Source: a virus. From it: a DNA stretch of 22,564 nt. Numbering within the stretch: position 1 is the first letter of the stretch; each line of letters opens with the position of its first letter. The notes beneath the pieces are model-generated. The model was given only the letters and a program-made list of their open reading frames with translations. It did no database searches and was not told the origin of the DNA. The translations under genes were made by a program, and so were the position numbers. The stretch lies in the IMG/VR virus record IMGVR_UViG_3300043567_000491, positions 1 to 22,564 of that record; one strand, 5' to 3'. This document shows, piece after piece, positions 7,676-14,516 of the stretch.

Positions 7676-8226
7676 CAGCATCGGTGGCGTGGACCGACTC
7701 CGTCCGCAAACTGCTGGAAAGCAACTGGCGGGAGGACGATTGGTTCGGCTGCGACTCTCGGGTGATTTTCCATTACGCGATGAAGGGCGAGGTTTTTCGC
7801 CGCCACAAGCCGGCCACGGTGATCGAGATCGGCACCCGCTGCGGCTACTCGCTACTGACGTTTGAGGCCGCGGCCCCCGGTGCCCACTACCTGTGCATCG
7901 ACGGGGCAATGGACGCCGACTCCTACGACTGTCTCGCCCACTGGCGGCGGCTCGTTGCGAAGCACCAGATCGACGCCGACCTGGTCGTGGTGGATTCCCA
8001 CGCGATCAAGAGTCTGCCGCCGGCCGATTTCGCTCACGTCGATGGCGACCACTCCTACGCCGGGGCACTGGCCGACCTCCGGCTGGTGGCCGGCAGCCGG
8101 GTGATCCTCGCCGATGACTGCGACAACCGGGAGGTGCGGGCGGCGGTCGAGACGTTCGCCAAGGAGCAGGCCAGGGCCGTGGAGTATTTCGATGACGGGC
8201 TAAGACAAGGGGCGGTGCTGACGTGA
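7672..8226 (+). CDS. class I SAM-dependent methyltransferase (Methyltransf_24-like)
   Basis: 184 residues. The SAM-binding motif I appears as TVIEIGTRCGYS (about residues 49-60), followed by an acidic strand end YLCIDGAMD and the segment FAHVDGDHSYAGALADL (120-136), which is the hallmark of the Methyltransf_24 group. A later LADDCDN fits the usual core strand with acidic residues. The likely substrate is a sugar or small nucleotide-sugar intermediate, judged from its place between the propeller protein and a second methyltransferase. ATG 7672 overlaps the upstream stop; ATG 7666 is a close alternative. The stop overlaps a GTG start of the next gene. The fold is certain by motif; the substrate is inference. 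Confidence 0.85.
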   Translation: MTASVAWTDSVRKLLESNWREDDWFGCDSRVIFHYAMKGEVFRRHKPATVIEIGTRCGYSLLTFEAAAPGAHYLCIDGAMDADSYDCLAHWRRLVAKHQIDADLVVVDSHAIKSLPPADFAHVDGDHSYAGALADLRLVAGSRVILADDCDNREVRAAVETFAKEQARAVEYFDDGLRQGAVLT

Positions 8227-8831
8227 ATATAAAAACTGATGGCCGATCTGATTTGGAATACATAGTGTCCGAGGTCTGGCATTCCAAATGCTACAGATTT
8301 TCGGATCTTTCGCAGATCGTCACTGCAAAGGTTGCGATTGACATCGGTGCGTCTTGCGGTCCGGCAACGATCCAGATTCTCACGACCTGGCCGCAGTCTG
8401 TCGTCTACTCGTATGAGCCAGACCCCGTAAGGTTCTCCCTGCTGAAAGAGAACACCGCAGAGTTTTCGGACCGCGTCCGGCTTTCCATGACTGCCGTGTG
8501 TGGATCGAACAGGGATCATGTTGGCAGCGATGGCGTGCATAGAAAAAACGCTGGAGCAGTGTGGGAATACATGGCTGCGTTCGGGTCAACCGAGTCGTCG
8601 GCCGAATCGCTTCCGGCTGCCGATCTCATGAAGATCGACTGCGAAGGGTTTGAGTGGGGAATCATTGAGGATTTGGCGTTACTTGGCAGGCTGCCGACAG
8701 TGATCGTAGGGGAGTGGCATTTTCAAGATTGCAAAGACGCAATCACTGAAATCTTGTCGAGAACACACTCCGCGACGTTTTCCCCGACTGGCTATCCGTG
8801 GGGCCAGTTCCTTGCGGTGAAGAAAACATGA
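8223..8831 (+). CDS. FkbM-family methyltransferase
   Basis: 202 residues. Motif I is KVAIDIGASCGPATI (36-50), followed by the FkbM landmarks VYSYEPDPVRFSLLKEN (61-77) and LMKIDCEGFEWGII (135-148). FkbM enzymes O-methylate hydroxyls, commonly on sugars. The start is GTG in a GTGA overlap, and the stop overlaps the glycosyltransferase start as ATGA, so it is firmly inside the cassette. Base composition changes sharply here: 8221-8280 has only 26 G/C in 60 bases, and A/T-ending codons (AAT ATA AAA) are common, unlike both neighbours. This suggests that this single gene was swapped in from a less GC-rich source while keeping the overlapping junctions. Confidence 0.87.
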   Translation: MNIKTDGRSDLEYIVSEVWHSKCYRFSDLSQIVTAKVAIDIGASCGPATIQILTTWPQSVVYSYEPDPVRFSLLKENTAEFSDRVRLSMTAVCGSNRDHVGSDGVHRKNAGAVWEYMAAFGSTESSAESLPAADLMKIDCEGFEWGIIEDLALLGRLPTVIVGEWHFQDCKDAITEILSRTHSATFSPTGYPWGQFLAVKKT

Positions 8832-9880
8832 AAGTCGCCATCTACGCCCTCGCCCGCAACGAAGCCGACAACGTCGAGCGGTGGGAATCGTCGTGCCGGG
8901 AGGCCGACGTTCGCGTGGTCACCGACACCGGCTCGACCGACAACACCGTGGAGCTGCTCGAGGCCGCGGGCGTGACGGTGGCCCGCGGGGCTCCGATCCC
9001 TTGGCGGTGGGACGACGCCCACAACCTTTCGCTGATGCACGCCCCGGCCGACGCCGACGTGGTGATCCGGCTCGACCTCGACGAAGCCCTCGACCCCGGC
9101 TGGCGAGAAGCCATAGAGCGTGATTGGACGCCGGAGACCACCAAACTCCGCTACTGGTACTGGTGGTCGCACGAGGTGCGGTTTCGGTGCGACCGGATTC
9201 ACGCCCGCACGGGCTACCGGTGGACCGGGGCGACGCACGAGGGGCTGGTGCGGTGGGACGGCGAGGAAGTGCAGACGGTGTCCGACGGCGTAGTGATCCG
9301 CCATCACCGGCAACCCGGCAAGGTCCACAAAACCGACCTGACGCTGCTGCGGCAAGCCGTCCGCGAGAATCCGACCGACGCCCGGATGCAGTGGTATCTC
9401 GCCCGCGAAATGGACTACGCGGACGATCCGGCGTGCGTCGAGGAGTTTCAGAAATACCTTGCCATGCCGGGCGGGGCTCCGAACGAGCGGGCGTATGCCC
9501 GCCGGGTGCTTGCCAGACGGGACGAGCGTGGGCGTGCCCGCCACATGCTCGGGTCGATGCTAGAGAGCCCGCTGGAGCCAGAGGCATACGCCCACGTCGC
9601 TGAGTTGGCCTGGTCGAAAGGCGACGCGGTGGGGGCACTCTACTGGGCACGGCAAGCCCTCAACTGCTCCGACGAGAACCGGTCGCACGCTAGCGATCCG
9701 GCTGCCTACGGAGAGTTTCCAGCCGACGTGGCGTATTCAGCCGCGTACAAGCTGGGGCTCATGGGTGAGGCTATTAGCCATGCCAAGGAAGCCGCACGAC
9801 GGAATCCTGGCAATCAGCGGCACGCGGACAACGTGCTGGCGATTGGGAGAATGGAAGTAGAGGAAGGCCCAAAACCATGA
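8828..9880 (+). CDS. family 2 glycosyltransferase with C-terminal TPRs
   Basis: 350 residues. The GT-A nucleotide-sugar domain is evident: the opening strand MKVAIYALARNEADNVERW, DTGSTDNTVELLEA (33-46), and the metal-binding DxD-type motif in RLDLDEAL (81-88). An aromatic segment YRWTGATHEGLVR follows, the position of the acceptor loop in this family. From about residue 175 the protein turns to TPR-like helices, ending with the YKLGLMGEAISHAKEAARR repeat. It transfers a sugar from an activated donor, most likely to a glycan destined for the virion, because the gene is coupled to structural genes on its 3' side (ATGA with 9877). Other possible roles are modification of host surface polysaccharide. 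The fold is confident; donor and acceptor are unknown. Confidence 0.88.
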   Translation: MKVAIYALARNEADNVERWESSCREADVRVVTDTGSTDNTVELLEAAGVTVARGAPIPWRWDDAHNLSLMHAPADADVVIRLDLDEALDPGWREAIERDWTPETTKLRYWYWWSHEVRFRCDRIHARTGYRWTGATHEGLVRWDGEEVQTVSDGVVIRHHRQPGKVHKTDLTLLRQAVRENPTDARMQWYLAREMDYADDPACVEEFQKYLAMPGGAPNERAYARRVLARRDERGRARHMLGSMLESPLEPEAYAHVAELAWSKGDAVGALYWARQALNCSDENRSHASDPAAYGEFPADVAYSAAYKLGLMGEAISHAKEAARRNPGNQRHADNVLAIGRMEVEEGPKP

Positions 9881-10341
9881 ATGCCATCGAAATACTCATT
9901 GCTGACTCGCTGGCCGACAGTCTCTCTAGACATACGTTTGACGGTGCGATTTCCAAGATCGATGCCGTTCGCCGGTTCGTGCCCGACTTCCAGGGCGATG
10001 ACGTGTCGACGCTGAAAGTGTCGGTCGTTCCCGGTGAGTGCGAAGTGTCCAACCATACGCACGGGGCCGATTTGTTTGAGGCATCCGTTCACGTCGTGAT
10101 CGCGAAGCGGATCACGTCAGACGAAGACGTGGAAGACCTTGTAGAGCTGCGGACGAACATCGTCGACGCGATTCGCTCGAAAATCCTTCCCACGTCATCT
10201 CCGGCTATGCCGGCCGGCGTTTCGTGGTTCTCGATCTCCAACTCCGTCACGTTTCAGCCCGACCAAATCACGAACCATCGCGTGTTCATGGGCGAAATCA
10301 TGGTGACGTATCGCAGGGCTCAAGCGAAAGTCACCGCGTGA
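9877..10341 (+). CDS. putative tail terminator / tail completion protein
   Basis: A 154-residue protein opening the tail module. It has an N-terminal helix (EILIADSLADSL), a beta-rich centre with LKVSVVPGECEVS and EASVHVVIAKRIT, a helical acidic segment DVEDLVELRTNIVDAI, and a final strand GEIMVTYRRAQ. This alpha/beta order and size match the gpU/gp17-like tail terminators that cap the tube at the head-proximal end, but the sequence match is only general. A good ribosome binding site, AGGAAGG (9861-9867), precedes ATG 9877, which also overlaps the glycosyltransferase stop. The next gene starts by GTGA overlap. Confidence 0.5.
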   Translation: MNAIEILIADSLADSLSRHTFDGAISKIDAVRRFVPDFQGDDVSTLKVSVVPGECEVSNHTHGADLFEASVHVVIAKRITSDEDVEDLVELRTNIVDAIRSKILPTSSPAMPAGVSWFSISNSVTFQPDQITNHRVFMGEIMVTYRRAQAKVTA

Positions 10342-11105
10342 TCCCAAACATTCCTCGCATCGTGCCAAACATCCCGGCCGTGGGAATGCGGGCCAGCACG
10401 TCCATGTTTTTTGACCGCGAAGCCGTGCAGGCCGCGATGTCGGAAATGGATCTCAAGGCGTTGTCGAAAGCGTCGATGCTGGTGAAGGATCGTGCGAGGC
10501 GAATCATCAAGAAGCGTGGACTGTCTCGGATCCCTCGCACACTTCAAGAGCGATACCCTGGTGCCGGCCCGACGGCCCTCCAGGCAATGGGGGTGATTTC
10601 GCCACGGGCACGCGACGTTATTATCCGCGAGGTGCAGTTCCCGCCAGCTTCGCCGCCAGGGTCGCCACCGTTCACGCACACCCCGTACAGCGGCCACCAG
10701 GCGTCGTTCCTTGGGTTTCGCCGCAATCTGTGGAACTACTACGACTCGCAAACCCACTCGGCCGTCGCCGGCCCGTCAAAGAAGGGGCGGATGCTGCCGT
10801 ACCTTCACGAGTTCGGTGGCACCGTGCGGCTGCGGACGTGGGTCTATATCCCGCAGATCAAAACCAAGAGCGGTGGGATGCGGCGGCCGATCACGATGAA
10901 ACTGCCGACCGGCCAGCGTCCCAACAACATCACGCACTGGCGACCGATGTCTCGGCAGATCGTGACGGTCTACCCGGCCCGTCCGTTCATGAAGCCGGCT
11001 ATGGATTTCTGTGTGGCGAACGGCTCGATCGCCAAGGCTTTCAAGGGTTCGTTTCGGCACACCGCCGGCACTAGGGGGAGCGGGTTTACGGTTCGTCGCG
11101 GATGA
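10338..11105 (+). CDS. HK97 gp10-like neck / tail completion protein
   Basis: A 255-residue basic protein. The central and C-terminal parts carry the gp10-like pattern: a helical segment with VKDRARRIIKKRGL, a Pro-rich loop QFPPASPPGSPPF, then YLHEFGGTVRLR, and the closing signature VYPARPFMKPAMD. Proteins of this family join head and tail or complete the tail in HK97-type siphophages. The start is the GTG of a GTGA overlap; the N-terminus then repeats IPNIP and VPNIP within 12 residues, echoed at DNA level by CCAAACATTCC and CCAAACATCCC. At 255 residues it is longer than the usual 110-180 of the family, mainly through the basic loop around residues 175-200. It ends before a real intergenic gap. 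Confidence 0.68.
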   Translation: MIPNIPRIVPNIPAVGMRASTSMFFDREAVQAAMSEMDLKALSKASMLVKDRARRIIKKRGLSRIPRTLQERYPGAGPTALQAMGVISPRARDVIIREVQFPPASPPGSPPFTHTPYSGHQASFLGFRRNLWNYYDSQTHSAVAGPSKKGRMLPYLHEFGGTVRLRTWVYIPQIKTKSGGMRRPITMKLPTGQRPNNITHWRPMSRQIVTVYPARPFMKPAMDFCVANGSIAKAFKGSFRHTAGTRGSGFTVRRG

Positions 11106-11111
11106 TCGTGC

Positions 11112-11120
11112 TGGTATACT
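11112..11120 (+). promoter_or_regulatory. candidate extended -10 promoter before the tail-tube genes
   Basis: The 65-base gap after the gp10-like gene contains TGGTATACT (11112-11120), an extended -10 (TGn plus TATACT). The -35 region 17 bases upstream, TTCGTC, is weak. The start would fall about 40 bases before ATG 11171. A short stem TGGCC/GGCCA (11131-11135 and 11141-11145) follows. Tail-tube protein is needed in high copy number, so a local promoter would make sense. Low to moderate support. Confidence 0.4.
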
Positions 11121-11170
11121 GACGTACAGATGGCCGATCGGGCCAAATCTCGCACAAAAGGAGCCGTTTG

Positions 11171-11530
11171 ATGCCCGTTGCCCACGCTTACCAACTCGGC
11201 AAGGATTGCTCATTCACCTTTGGATCGTCGATCGCCAACAAGGACGTGAAGACCGTCACGGTCACCAGAGAGACTTCGGCCGAGGCCGAGGTTACCACCC
11301 GTGGCAGCGACGTTGTCCAAGAGTTCGTGCCCGTTCGCCAGAACATGACGATCGAGGTTGTGTGTCTTGACCATTCTGCGGTCATTCACAGCACTGGCGT
11401 GGCAACGGTTACGCCGGCGACTGGTGCCGCTATCACTGGCGTTTATTACGTCAACAACATTTCGATCCCGCAAGAGATCGACGGTGCCGTCGAGTTCACG
11501 ATCACGCTCAAGCGTTTCGTTGGCGTATGA
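11171..11530 (+). CDS. tail-tube-like protein, copy A
   Basis: A 119-residue beta-rich protein with a strong ribosome binding site, AAAGGAG (11157-11163), seven bases before ATG 11171. The sequence alternates strands: HAYQLGKDCSFTFG, VKTVTVTRETSAEAEVTT, MTIEVVCLDHSAV, then ending EFTITLKRFVGV. The order RET, then EV-T, then Q and a strand followed by D, and the final LK are shared with the next gene, so the two look like diverged duplicates. The position, between tail completion and tail chaperone genes, is that of the major tail protein that polymerises into the tube. Which of the two is the main tube subunit cannot be told. Confidence 0.58.
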   Translation: MPVAHAYQLGKDCSFTFGSSIANKDVKTVTVTRETSAEAEVTTRGSDVVQEFVPVRQNMTIEVVCLDHSAVIHSTGVATVTPATGAAITGVYYVNNISIPQEIDGAVEFTITLKRFVGV

Positions 11531-11541
11531 GGCATTGACGC

Positions 11542-11949
11542 ATGGCTATCGACGGCGGACGTAGCCGCACCTACGCACTTGGCCGGGAGTGCATCCTGGC
11601 TATTGAGGGCGAGGAGGTTACGGGTGCCGCGGATATGTCGTTGCGTGAGACTGTGACAGAGGTCGACGCGACCGGGTTCAACCACCAGGTCGTGTCGACA
11701 ATCGTCACTCAGCGAACCTACGAAATCAGCGTCAGCATCCCCGACATGAGCCAAGCATCGCGGCTTTACGGGCTGCGTTGGCGACTGTTCGACGGGTTCA
11801 AGGTGCCAAATATCTTGGAACTGTCTCTTCAGGGCGGTCTGGTGGAGTTCACTGACGCGAAGTTCACGATCCACGACGTTGACGCCGACGAGCCGCTAGA
11901 TGGAGTTGTGGTGCCGCGGTTTACGTTGAAGCAGTGGGGCCACGACTGA
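11542..11949 (+). CDS. tail-tube-like protein, copy B
   Basis: A 135-residue beta-sandwich-like protein: RTYALGRECILAIEG, MSLRETVTEVDATGF, RTYEISVSIPDMSQA, and an ending VPRFTLKQWGHD. It aligns along most of its length with the preceding protein, with a longer insert around residues 70-100 (RWRLFDGFKVPNILELSLQG). Both resemble small tail-tube subunits of siphophages. TGAGG sits 9 bases before ATG 11542; the stop overlaps the chaperone start as TGATG. Possibly one copy forms the tube and the other an end ring or a second layer. Confidence 0.58.
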   Translation: MAIDGGRSRTYALGRECILAIEGEEVTGAADMSLRETVTEVDATGFNHQVVSTIVTQRTYEISVSIPDMSQASRLYGLRWRLFDGFKVPNILELSLQGGLVEFTDAKFTIHDVDADEPLDGVVVPRFTLKQWGHD

Positions 11950-12515
11950 TGCACTTGTTCAAGGACAACAAAGGCCGCGAGTGGAAGGTTGAGGCCAACT
12001 TCGGCAGCTACGGCCGCGTGAAAGCCGCGACCGGCGTCAAGCTCTACGACATTGCCACCGAGAATCGGGATAGTCTCATCCAACTGGCCGACGCACTCAC
12101 GCTCGGCCAGGTGCTATGGGCGATGGTCGAGCCGCAAGCCGAGGCCCGCGGCGTGACGCCCGACGAGTTTTATGAAGCGTTTGACGGCGAGGTTTTGAAT
12201 ACCGCCTACGCGGCGTTGATTGACGAGATGATTTTTTTTTGCCACCCGCGGCAGAGGAAGGTGCTGGGGATAGCGGTGCAGAAGGTGCGGGAGGCCGAGA
12301 TCAAGGCGGACAAGGTGGTGGACGCCAATCTCGCGGAGTACGAGAAGGAAATCGACCGGGCAATCGACCAGTGGACCCGTGGGTTCTCGGGTTTGAGCTT
12401 GCCGGAATCATCGGCGTCCACCCACGAGATTGGTCCCTCCGTGAGCTTGTCGACGCCTCTCGAGGCCGACGGCGAGAAGAGTGGAACCACACTTGTGCAG
12501 TCCTCGCCCAAATGA
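11949..12515 (+). CDS. tail assembly chaperone, short (gpG-like) form
   Basis: 188 residues read without frameshift. The N-terminal half (KDNKGREWKVEANFGSYGRV, ATGVKLYDIA, LGQVLWAMVEPQAEARGV) resembles gpG-type chaperones of tape-measure assembly, and residues ~100-145 are charged and helical. After about residue 150 the zero-frame sequence becomes Ser/Thr-rich and low in character (LSLPESSASTHEIG), which looks like readthrough of a region whose real coding frame is -1. This is the classic arrangement in which most ribosomes make the short form and some shift to the long form. A run of nine T (12232-12240) sits inside without breaking the frame. Confidence 0.72.
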   Translation: MHLFKDNKGREWKVEANFGSYGRVKAATGVKLYDIATENRDSLIQLADALTLGQVLWAMVEPQAEARGVTPDEFYEAFDGEVLNTAYAALIDEMIFFCHPRQRKVLGIAVQKVREAEIKADKVVDANLAEYEKEIDRAIDQWTRGFSGLSLPESSASTHEIGPSVSLSTPLEADGEKSGTTLVQSSPK

Positions 12516-12637
12516 CCGAGATCCACAGAGACCCCAAGAAGAGATCACGACCCTACGACGCATCCGAGTTCCATCCAATGCGTGAGGCTCCGATGGTGCC
12601 GATCGCCACTCCAGAAATGTTGAGCGAAGGAATATGA
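11949..12637 (+). CDS. tail assembly chaperone, long (gpGT-like) form by -1 frameshift
   Basis: If ribosomes slip back one base at G GGT TTG (12389-12395), the product is about 229 residues: 149 shared with the short form, then 80 in the -1 frame ending at TGA 12635-12637. The added part starts ELAGIIGVHPRDWSLRELVD and continues with ASRGRRREEWNHTCAVLAQ, IHRDPKKRSRPYD and EFHP, which is the pattern of the downstream T-type chaperone domain (helix with GRRREEW, then a short basic NxxRDPKK-like stretch, then DFHP). The -1 frame lacks a good start of its own, and its stop overlaps the tape measure ATG as ATGA, as expected if it is translated. Frameshifted chaperones before the tape measure are well established in siphophages. 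Confidence 0.75.
12232..12240 (+). repeat. run of nine T in the chaperone gene
   Basis: A homopolymer of nine T is unusual in DNA this GC-rich. In the zero frame it is read as part of codons ATT TTT TTT TGC, giving IFFC. The zero frame stays coding-like (G/C third positions, charged helical protein) on both sides, so the run length is not an obvious sequencing error. It could still allow polymerase or ribosome slippage at a low rate. Confidence 0.7.
12389..12395 (+). promoter_or_regulatory. -1 ribosomal frameshift site G GGT TTG
   Basis: In the chaperone reading frame the heptamer is phased exactly as X XXY YYZ: G, GGT (12390-12392), TTG (12393-12395). After slippage both codons re-pair as GGG TTT and translation continues with GAG CTT GCC in the -1 frame, where the T-type chaperone domain begins. 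Five bases downstream a small stem, GCCG (12401-12404) with CGGC (12412-12415), could stimulate pausing, though it is weak. The point where the zero frame loses coding character coincides with the heptamer. Confidence 0.7.
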
Positions 12638-14514
12638 GCGCTGGAGCAGTACGGGCCGGAAAAGCGTTTGTCGAGATCACCGCGAACGACACTGACTTCC
12701 AGCGTGGGCTAAAGCGTGTCCAGCACAGTGTCGTCCGGCTCGGCAACGTCATGCGTCAGGTCGGAAGCGGCATGGCGATCGCCGGCGGTGCGATGGGGTT
12801 GCCGATGGTGCTGGCCGCCCGCCAGGCCGCTACGTTTGAAGATGCGTTGCTTGAGCTGCAAGGGGCCGTCAGCGACATCACGCCGGACCAGATGAGGGCC
12901 GTCCGCGAGGAGGCTATTCGGCTTTCGCGTGCGATGGGGGTGGCTCCGGAGAAGATCGCACAGTCGTTCACGCTTCTTATCAAGGCCGGCATGGGCGTTG
13001 AGGACGCTTTGCGTGGTGGAGCAAAGGCCGCTACGGAGTTTGCCCGCGTCTCTGGCGTCGAGGCCGCGGACGCCGCCGAGTTCATGAAGGTGGCGATGAA
13101 CGTGTTCGGCATTTCCGCCACCCAAGCGGCCGACACGCTTTCCGCCGCTGCCGACTCGAGCGAAACGTCTATCGCGTCAATGGTCGAATCGTTTGCCCTA
13201 GTCGCCAGCGTTGCTAAGGGCACCGGGCAATCCCTATTCGGACTGTCTCAAGGGCTGGCCGTTCTCGCACGCTACGGAATCAAAGGGGAGGAGGCCGGCA
13301 CTGGCATCAAAACGCTGCTGGTGAAACTTCTGGCCCCGGCTAAGGACGCAAAGGACGCCCTTGCAACGCTCGGGCTTTCGATGGAGTCGCTGGTCGACCA
13401 GACCGGCAAACTGTTGCCGCTGGCCCAACTCGCCGGAGTATTTCGCAAGGCTCTCGGAGGCATGGGGAAGGAAGCCCGCGATGCCATGCTTGCCAACGAG
13501 GCACTAGTCAAGGTTTTTGACGTTCGCGGCATTCGCGTGATTCAAGCATTCTCCGACATCGGCGAAGAGGGGTTCAACAACATCGCGACGGCTATGGAAA
13601 GCAGTCGGACGGTATCCGAGAAGTTTTCCATCGCTATGTCTGGGATCACCGGTTCGTTTGAGCGGCTGTATTCCGCCGTCCAGCGGATGGCGATCGCGTT
13701 CATGGTGGGGGCCGCACCAGCACTATCGGCGTTCGCAGCGGCGGCCGTGCCGGTGATGGATTTCATGGCGTTCATCTTCACGCAAGTGCCGATCATCTCG
13801 CCGATCCTTGCGGGGATGGCCGTGGGATTGTTTGGAGTCGGTCTAGCCGCCCTCGGTGCTGGTGCGATGCTTGGTTTCATGAACTTTGGGCTGAAAAACA
13901 TCATCAACTTCCGCACGACGTTCGTCATGGCCGTCCGTGCCATGACCAGCGTGATCGGAAACTTTTCGAGGGCGCTTGTCGGGCTTCGCGTCGCCATGCT
14001 TGCCATCCCCGGATGGGGGTGGGCTCTCGCTGCATTGGCCGCGGCTGGCGGTGCCGCAGCGTGGATGATGTCCGGGTCGGGCTCAACTGCCAAGGGAAAG
14101 GGCTCCGGCATCAAGCGGGACGCCAATCGCGACCCGCTGGCAAATCCAATGGGCGGCGGCATGGCAGCACAAGCCAGGGCACGCGGCGAGGCTCTCGGGA
14201 CGTTCTCGGCAGCGGTGGCGTCGCAACTCGGCATCGGCCCGGCCCTCACGGCCGCCGACGAGACCGCTGCCAATACGGGCCGGATGGCCGACGGGGTCGA
14301 CGCCCTCGTCCGGCAGGGCGAGGCTCGGATGCCGGGGGCCGCGGCGTTGCAAGCCGGCATGGTGCCGCCCGGCGTCCGCGGCGGCGTGGCTGCCCGCAGC
14401 GACCGCGACCTGGTGAGCATGAGCGAGCGGGCCGCGATCGCGGCCGAGGAGTCGCGTACCTACCTCCGGCAACTAGTTGAGAAAGCGAGGGACGGGGGCT
14501 TGGCCTTCGCGTAA
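12634..14514 (+). CDS. tail tape measure protein, TP901/PhageMin_Tail type
   Basis: 626 residues: the extended helical protein that sets tail length and is later delivered with the DNA. The N-terminus (AFVEITANDTDFQRGLKRV) and the block from about residue 60 to 330 (TFEDALLELQGAVSDI, then SFTLLIKAGMGVEDALRGGAKAA, and a region with SSETSIASMVESFALV) fit the TP901-type core. Hydrophobic helices fill residues ~345-475 (ISPILAGMAVGLFGVGLAAL, then GWALAALAAAGGAAAWMM), as expected for membrane insertion during DNA entry. The C-terminus is Ala/Arg/Glu-rich and helical. Taking about 0.15 nm per residue, the tail would be near 95 nm (inference). It starts by ATGA overlap with the long chaperone stop, with AAGGA upstream. 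Confidence 0.9.
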   Translation: MSAGAVRAGKAFVEITANDTDFQRGLKRVQHSVVRLGNVMRQVGSGMAIAGGAMGLPMVLAARQAATFEDALLELQGAVSDITPDQMRAVREEAIRLSRAMGVAPEKIAQSFTLLIKAGMGVEDALRGGAKAATEFARVSGVEAADAAEFMKVAMNVFGISATQAADTLSAAADSSETSIASMVESFALVASVAKGTGQSLFGLSQGLAVLARYGIKGEEAGTGIKTLLVKLLAPAKDAKDALATLGLSMESLVDQTGKLLPLAQLAGVFRKALGGMGKEARDAMLANEALVKVFDVRGIRVIQAFSDIGEEGFNNIATAMESSRTVSEKFSIAMSGITGSFERLYSAVQRMAIAFMVGAAPALSAFAAAAVPVMDFMAFIFTQVPIISPILAGMAVGLFGVGLAALGAGAMLGFMNFGLKNIINFRTTFVMAVRAMTSVIGNFSRALVGLRVAMLAIPGWGWALAALAAAGGAAAWMMSGSGSTAKGKGSGIKRDANRDPLANPMGGGMAAQARARGEALGTFSAAVASQLGIGPALTAADETAANTGRMADGVDALVRQGEARMPGAAALQAGMVPPGVRGGVAARSDRDLVSMSERAAIAAEESRTYLRQLVEKARDGGLAFA

Positions 14515-14516
14515 CC

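Noticed and set aside
6890-7909. A 339-codon minus-strand open frame opposite the propeller and methyltransferase genes.
   Set aside because: It spans the border of two well-supported plus-strand genes and has a low-complexity Arg/Pro composition, so it is a shadow frame.
12239-12394. Taking the -1 frame right from the T9 run as the start of the long chaperone form.
   Set aside because: The peptide is Gly/Arg low-complexity until about 12390, whereas the zero frame there has good third-position composition and a helical charged protein; the shift most likely happens at 12389-12395.
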